NCBI GenBank assembly: GCA_014653975.1 | Contig: JACWDR010000001.1 | Coordinates: 152,001 to 216,000 of the forward strand | Source: Pelagibacterales bacterium SAG-MED20 | GTDB taxonomy: Bacteria; Pseudomonadota; Alphaproteobacteria; Pelagibacterales; Pelagibacteraceae | Length of the DNA stretch: 64,000 bases | Reading direction: 5' to 3' | Shown here: positions 59,505 to 64,000 of the stretch, piece by piece | How the letters are laid out: the number at the start of each line of letters is the position of its first letter | Numbering within the stretch: the first letter of the stretch is position 1 | Notes under the pieces: model-generated | Seen by the model: only the letters and a program-made list of their open reading frames with translations | What the model was told of the DNA's origin: nothing | Databases searched by the model: none | Position numbers and translations under genes: made by a program

Positions 59505-60613
59505 CCCTTCATAGGCATCACTACAAAAATACTATCAAAATCACCTGGATCTTTTATTAAGGCTGGAGAACCTGTATCATTAAAAAAGATTTCTATTTTA
59601 TCACTATCCAATTGTGAGGCAACATCCATTAAATACCGTGAATTAAAACTAATTTCTAAATCGTGATCAAATTTGACATTTAAACTTTCTTTTCCATCCC
59701 CACTATTTGTATTATTAACTGATAAATTTAAAATATCCTTAGATAGATTAAACTTTACTCCATCTTTTTTATCCGTTGAAACTGAAGCAACTCTATCAAC
59801 TGAGTCTAAAAATAACTTTAAGTCAATTTCTAATTTTTTTTGATTATTTTTAGGTATAACCTGGATATAATTTGGAAACTTTCCATCAATCAATTTAGAT
59901 ATTAAAATACTATTATTAAACTCAAATTTAATTTTTGACTTAATATTTGAAACTTTAACAGCACCATCAAAATTTTCTAATAAGGAACATAGTTGGAATA
60001 TTGTTTTTTTTGGCAGTATGATTGGTTCAAAATCAATTTTTTCATCTAATCTTATTTTAGATATAGACATTCTGTGACTATCAGTTGCTGCTGCAGTTAA
60101 AAAGTTTTTTTCCTCTATTTGAGTTTGGTGAAAAAAAATACCACTTAAATAATGTCTGGTCTCATCATTTGATACTGAAAATTTACACTTATTTAATAAT
60201 TTTAATAATTGTTTTGACTTTATAGAAAATTCATTTTGATTAAAATTTTCATCAGTTAAAGGAAACTCTGTTGCACTAATACAGTTTAAATTAAAGATAG
60301 ATTTTTCAGACTCTACTTGAAGTTTACTAATATCAGTTAAAAACAAATTTATCTTTTTTCCAGAAGAAAACTTTCTAATAACATCATACATTATTGAAGA
60401 TGTTGTCGTTGTACTTCCTTCTTCAAGGACTTCTACGTTTTTAATTTGATGAATAAAGATTAAATCTAAATCAGTAGCAGTGATCGTTAAATTTGACTCA
60501 CTTGCACTCAATAAAATATTCGATAAAATAGGAAGTGTGCTCCTTTTTTCAATTACACCTTGGCAATAACTTAGTGCTTGTTGTAAATCTTGCTGATTAA
60601 CGTTAAATTTCAT
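59501..60613 (-). CDS. dnaN: DNA polymerase III beta sliding clamp
   Basis: Ring-shaped processivity clamp, 370 residues, the family length. The N-terminus MKFNVNQQDLQQALSYCQGVIEKRSTLPILSN and the C-terminal FVVMPMKG are diagnostic. It overlaps dnaA by 11 bases and is read after it. Its end overlaps plsC by 4 bases on the opposite strand. Confidence 0.97.
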   Translation of the reverse strand: MKFNVNQQDLQQALSYCQGVIEKRSTLPILSNILLSASESNLTITATDLDLIFIHQIKNVEVLEEGSTTTTSSIMYDVIRKFSSGKKINLFLTDISKLQVESEKSIFNLNCISATEFPLTDENFNQNEFSIKSKQLLKLLNKCKFSVSNDETRHYLSGIFFHQTQIEEKNFLTAAATDSHRMSISKIRLDEKIDFEPIILPKKTIFQLCSLLENFDGAVKVSNIKSKIKFEFNNSILISKLIDGKFPNYIQVIPKNNQKKLEIDLKLFLDSVDRVASVSTDKKDGVKFNLSKDILNLSVNNTNSGDGKESLNVKFDHDLEISFNSRYLMDVASQLDSDKIEIFFNDTGSPALIKDPGDFDSIFVVMPMKG

Positions 60614-62015
60614 GTGGTTTATTATACAATATTTGGTTTTTTAAGTTATTAATATTGTTAGTCATTTCTTGATCATTTTCTTTCAATTTCTCAATTGTTT
60701 TTACTGAGTGTATAATTGTTGTATGATCTCTGTTAGAAAATTCCCTTCCTATTTCCGGCAAAGACTTTGAAGTCAAAATTTTAGTTAAGTAAATAGCTAT
60801 TTGTCTTGGCCTAACTAGGTATCTTGACCTTCTGGAAGATAGCATTTCATTTTTACTTATTTTAAAGAATTTACATACAATTGACTGAATTAAGTCAATT
60901 GTAATTTTATTTTCTCCCGTATTTAACAAATCTTTTAAGACAATTTTAACTTCCGATAAATTTGGTATTTTATTATATATTCTTGAAAAGGATACAACTC
61001 TATTAATGGCTCCAACCAACTCTCTAATACTCGTGGTGGTTTCTAAACTAATAAATTTTTGTATTTCATCAGAAATATTAATTTGATTTGAATAAAAGAT
61101 ATTTAACTCTTCAGTTTTTTGTTTGATTATCTTACTTCTAAGTTCATAGTCAGGTTTTTGAATATCTACAACTAAGCCACCTGCAAATCTAGATTTAATT
61201 CTATCTTGTATTCTAGATAATTTGTTTGGTGCTCTATCGGCAGAAATTATTATCTGTGATCCTTTATCTAGCAATGCATTAAATGTATGAAAAAACTCCT
61301 CTTGCATTGCTTCTTTTCCATTCATAAACTGAATATCATCGATTATTAAAATATCAGTATTTCTAAAGTACTCTTTGAATTTTACCATATCATTTGATTT
61401 AATTGATTTTACAAATTGATACATAAATCTTTCAGCTGATATAAACATAACTTTGTTTTTTTCTTTTAATGAAATACCAATTGAATTTAATAAATGAGTT
61501 TTACCCATTCCTACTCCTCCATAAATATAAAGTGGGTTGTAGTGGGAAATATTTTCTGAGACTTTTAATGAGGCTTCATAAGCTAACTTATTACTAGTGC
61601 CAGTAACAAAATTATCAAATCTTTTATTGGGATCAATTCTATTATACTGTAAATATGTGTCTTTTATAAAAGATATATTTTCTGTTTTTTTTATATTATT
61701 AATTTGCTCTTTGTTTTCATCCAGCGAGGATTTTTCAATAATCTTAAGCTCAATTCTAGTTAAATCTTTTTTATAATTTTTTACAATTTGTAAAATTTGA
61801 TCTAAATATCTTGAAGTAATCCAATCTCTAATAAACCTTGTTGAAACTGACAATAAAACGTAATTATTCATTTCTTCAACAAATTCAATTTTTTTGAGCC
61901 AGCTTTCATAAATATCACTTCCGAATTTGTTCTTCATATCTTTTTGGATAGTACTCCAATCTAAATTTTCAGAAGAAATATTTTTCAGGTTTTGGTTAAA
62001 ATTATTATTAGACAT
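60603..62015 (-). CDS. dnaA: Chromosomal replication initiator DnaA
   Basis: AAA+ initiator of 470 residues. Domain I is the N-terminal helical part. The Walker A GGVGMGKTH lies near residues 166-174, Walker B is in LIIDDIQFM, and the DNA-binding domain IV has YLVRPRQIAIYLTKIL and REFSNRDHTTIIHSV. The order rpsT-dnaA-dnaN is a common alphaproteobacterial one. The upstream gap of 287 bases shows no perfect DnaA box. Confidence 0.97.
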   Translation of the reverse strand: MSNNNFNQNLKNISSENLDWSTIQKDMKNKFGSDIYESWLKKIEFVEEMNNYVLLSVSTRFIRDWITSRYLDQILQIVKNYKKDLTRIELKIIEKSSLDENKEQINNIKKTENISFIKDTYLQYNRIDPNKRFDNFVTGTSNKLAYEASLKVSENISHYNPLYIYGGVGMGKTHLLNSIGISLKEKNKVMFISAERFMYQFVKSIKSNDMVKFKEYFRNTDILIIDDIQFMNGKEAMQEEFFHTFNALLDKGSQIIISADRAPNKLSRIQDRIKSRFAGGLVVDIQKPDYELRSKIIKQKTEELNIFYSNQINISDEIQKFISLETTTSIRELVGAINRVVSFSRIYNKIPNLSEVKIVLKDLLNTGENKITIDLIQSIVCKFFKISKNEMLSSRRSRYLVRPRQIAIYLTKILTSKSLPEIGREFSNRDHTTIIHSVKTIEKLKENDQEMTNNINNLKNQILYNKPHEI

Positions 62016-62302
62016 GTTTTGTAGGAATAAACCCAGTTAGAAGCAAATAGCAAAGTATGCAATAAAAAAATTTAAAAATTAATAAAAATATAAAATCTAT
62101 GAGTGAATCGTTTCATACGTGAATAATCTTTTACAATTTTTTAAAAAAATTATTTTACAAATTTTAAATCTATGATTGTGTGTTGTAGAAATAATAAATT
62201 TTATTTATTTACTAAATCAAGATATAGTGATTTGATTTAAAAGTTTTTCTTATTTGGTATAGGTACTTATAGTTGAAGTGTATTAACAACTATAAGTAGT
62301 TG
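62016..62302. other. Intergenic region between dnaA and rpsT
   Basis: A 287-base A+T-rich region that must hold the dnaA promoter and the rpsT 3' end. I find no exact DnaA box. A perfect 11-bp hairpin lies at 62265-62297 (listed separately), just after the rpsT stop. Confidence 0.5.
62265..62297 (-). repeat. 11-bp hairpin downstream of rpsT
   Basis: ACTTATAGTTG and CAACTATAAGT pair perfectly around an 11-nt loop, starting six bases after the rpsT stop. A second possible pairing (CAACTA/TAGTTG) overlaps its edge. No T tract follows, so it may stabilise rpsT mRNA rather than stop transcription. Confidence 0.55.
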
Positions 62303-62563
62303 TTATAAAGCAGAAATCTTTTTTGTAATTCTCGAAATGTTTCTTGAAGCGTTTGCTTTTTTTACGATTCCTGTTTTTGCTACCTTCATTAATTCAGAAT
62401 TCAACTTGGGTAAGAACTTCAATGCCTCTGATTTCTTTTTTTCTTCTAGAAGTATGTTCATTTTCTTAATAGCATTTCTATATTTACTCTTTCGAGCCTT
62501 ATTAACCCTCGTTTGAGTGGCAATTCTTCTTATTCTTTTAATTGCTGATTTTGTGTTCGCCAT
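62303..62563 (-). CDS. rpsT: 30S ribosomal protein S20
   Basis: Small basic ribosomal protein of 86 residues that binds 16S rRNA. MANTKSAIKRIRRIATQTRVNKARKS is the standard S20 N-terminus, and the C-terminal KTGIVKKANASRNISRITKKI also fits. It lies between mutM and dnaA, all on one strand. Confidence 0.96.
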   Translation of the reverse strand: MANTKSAIKRIRRIATQTRVNKARKSKYRNAIKKMNILLEEKKKSEALKFLPKLNSELMKVAKTGIVKKANASRNISRITKKISAL

Positions 62564-62612
62564 AGCGCAGTGGTATAGCTTGAGAATTTATAATGGTCAA
62601 TATAATAATTAC

Positions 62613-63476
62613 TTATTTTTGGCAGCTATTACAAAAAAAAGTTGATCTATTAGATATAAATATTTTTTTTATTTTGCCGTTACATTTATTTCTTGAGCAG
62701 CTTAAATCACCTCTTTGGTAAACTCTAAATTTTTTTTGAAAATTACCATTTCGACCAGAAATATTTTTAAAATCACGGATACTTGACCCTCCACTTTTTA
62801 TAGCTTTATTAAGCACAGTTCTTGAGTTTGAAATAATTTTTTTACAATTTTTTTTTGATAATTTCATTGCAACACTTTTTGGATGAATTTTACATAAAAA
62901 CAAAATTTCACTCGCATAAATATTTCCAATTCCAGATACAAATTTTTGATCTATCAAAAAGCTTTTAATATCTTTTTTCTTTTTTAAAAAATAATTCATT
63001 AGATATTTTAAATTAAAATTTTTAGAAAATGGTTCTGGACCTAAATGACTTAATCTATAATCAAGCTCTTTTTTATTATGTATAAACTTAAAAAAACCAA
63101 ATCGTCTAGGATCGTTATAAATAATTTTCGAATCTTTAAATTTTATAACAACATGATTATGTTTTTTTGGCAATTCAGAAGAATTGTAAAAACTTGTATT
63201 GGTAAATTTATTTAAACTATTTTTTTGTAATAGATGAATAGTACCTGACATTCCAAGATGAATTAAACAAAAGGATCCGTCAGAAAAGTTTAAGATTATA
63301 TATTTTGAAAATCTAGTGATTTTTTTAATCAATCTATTCTGTAAAACTTTTTCAAAATTTAAAGGAATTTTAAACCTTAAATTTCTGTTTTTAATTATTA
63401 CTTTTTCTATTTTTTTTTGTTTAATTTTTAAATTCAATGATTGTTTGACAACTTCTACTTCTGGTAATTCTGGCAT
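62613..63476 (-). CDS. mutM: Formamidopyrimidine-DNA glycosylase
   Basis: Bifunctional base-excision enzyme of 287 residues for 8-oxoguanine. The start MPELPEVEVV supplies the catalytic Pro and Glu, and a C-terminal zinc finger is shown by CSRNKCNGKI..FFCNSCQK. It is divergent from ubiE, separated by 35 bases, an order common in alphaproteobacteria. Confidence 0.95.
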   Translation of the reverse strand: MPELPEVEVVKQSLNLKIKQKKIEKVIIKNRNLRFKIPLNFEKVLQNRLIKKITRFSKYIILNFSDGSFCLIHLGMSGTIHLLQKNSLNKFTNTSFYNSSELPKKHNHVVIKFKDSKIIYNDPRRFGFFKFIHNKKELDYRLSHLGPEPFSKNFNLKYLMNYFLKKKKDIKSFLIDQKFVSGIGNIYASEILFLCKIHPKSVAMKLSKKNCKKIISNSRTVLNKAIKSGGSSIRDFKNISGRNGNFQKKFRVYQRGDLSCSRNKCNGKIKKIFISNRSTFFCNSCQK

Positions 63477-63511
63477 TTGATACTATATTATCAATAAATA
63501 ATATATTTGAT

Positions 63512-64000
63512 ATGCAACAAAATCTACAAAACAAAAAAGGCCTTGTGCAAAGTGTCTTTGACAATGTCTACAGCAAATATGATTTAATGAATGACTTTAT
63601 GTCTCTAGGAGTTCATAGAGTTTGGAAAAAAAATTTAATGAGTTGGATGAACCCATCAAAAGATAGAACCTTAATTGATGTTGCTTGTGGGACGGGGGAT
63701 CTTGGCAAGCTTTTTTTAAATCTAACAGATGGTGACAGTAATGTCTTTTCTGTTGATCCTAATAAAAGCATGATTGGAAAAGGAAAGACTAAACTAAAAA
63801 ATTATAAAAATATTAGTTGGATAGTTGCTCCTGCAGAAAAACTGCCATTTAAAGACAATTCTTTTGACTACTACACAATTAGTTTTGGATTAAGAAATAC
63901 CAAATCTCTAAACAAAGCTCTTTCAGAAGCTTACCGTGTTCTAAAGCCAGGTGGCCATTATTTATGCTTAGAATTTTCAAAAATTCAAAACTCAAATCTT
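63512..64000 (+). CDS. ubiE: Ubiquinone/menaquinone methyltransferase, 5' part
   Basis: C-methyltransferase for ubiquinone synthesis; the first 163 codons are in the window and the gene runs off the right edge. The UbiE block VFDNVYSKYDLMNDFMSLGVHRVWK, the SAM motif LIDVACGTGDLG, and SFGLRNTKSLNKAL are diagnostic. The start at 63512 gives MQQNLQNKKGLV. Confidence 0.95.
   Translation, partial: MQQNLQNKKGLVQSVFDNVYSKYDLMNDFMSLGVHRVWKKNLMSWMNPSKDRTLIDVACGTGDLGKLFLNLTDGDSNVFSVDPNKSMIGKGKTKLKNYKNISWIVAPAEKLPFKDNSFDYYTISFGLRNTKSLNKALSEAYRVLKPGGHYLCLEFSKIQNSNL

Noticed and set aside
62016..62302. Replication origin next to dnaA
   Set aside because: The gap is A+T-rich, but no exact DnaA box was found, so there is not enough evidence to call an origin.

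Overview
The window looks like a stretch of a streamlined alphaproteobacterial chromosome, most probably a SAR11-clade (Pelagibacterales) marine bacterium. The reasons are very high A+T with long A and T runs, almost no intergenic DNA, alphaproteobacterial gene order (ubiE/mutM/rpsT/dnaA/dnaN, argH-lptM-lysA beside a tlpA-like gene, bolA next to a J-domain gene with cobS-cobT, helicase-fdxA-carD), a RegB-type redox kinase, and a TAXI/TRAP uptake system. The lineage is inferred from content and order, not from a marker-gene search. No phage, insertion sequence, CRISPR array or rRNA operon was seen.

Layout. 1-5.2 kb: shikimate genes aroK-aroB, a BolA-like gene, then J-domain gene-cobS-cobT. 5.2-8.6 kb: gyrB followed by regB. 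8.7-13.8 kb: surface-glycan genes (methyltransferase, DUF4422-like, epimerase, GT61, GT17) around tRNA-Ser(GGA) and a 19-codon ORF. 13.8-23.3 kb: a long translation operon read on the minus strand, GT4-thrS-infC-rpmI-rplT-pheS-pheT-lepA. 23.4-30.9 kb: hydrolase, SDR protein, and gltD-gltB for ammonium assimilation. 31-38.5 kb: uppP, an EamA exporter, pyruvate dehydrogenase aceE-aceF and a thiolase. 38.5-45.8 kb: tRNA-Arg(ACG), a small membrane ORF, a thioesterase, TRAP permease plus TAXI binding protein, an aminotransferase and acetoacetyl-CoA synthetase. 46-50.3 kb: helicase, TerB-like gene, fdxA, carD, and a convergent gene for a 29-residue Lys/Arg/Ala peptide. 50.5-59.5 kb: acyl-CoA ligase, tRNA-Leu(CAA), yqaA-dsbB-coq7, HNH protein, hydrolase, HIG1 protein, TlpA-like protein, argH-lptM-lysA-plsC. 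59.5-64 kb: dnaN, dnaA, rpsT, mutM and the 5' part of ubiE.

The most useful observations are these. Three conserved genes (gyrB, gltB, the helicase) are each broken once, always by a one-base change in a run of A or T, which points to sequencing error or, less likely, transcript slippage. The pyruvate dehydrogenase E1 carries an N-terminal lipoyl domain closely resembling that of its E2 partner. cobS-cobT stand without any visible cobalamin gene. Small genes occur beside tRNA-Ser, tRNA-Arg and carD. Convergent genes end on shared 4-nt stop overlaps, leaving almost no room for terminators.
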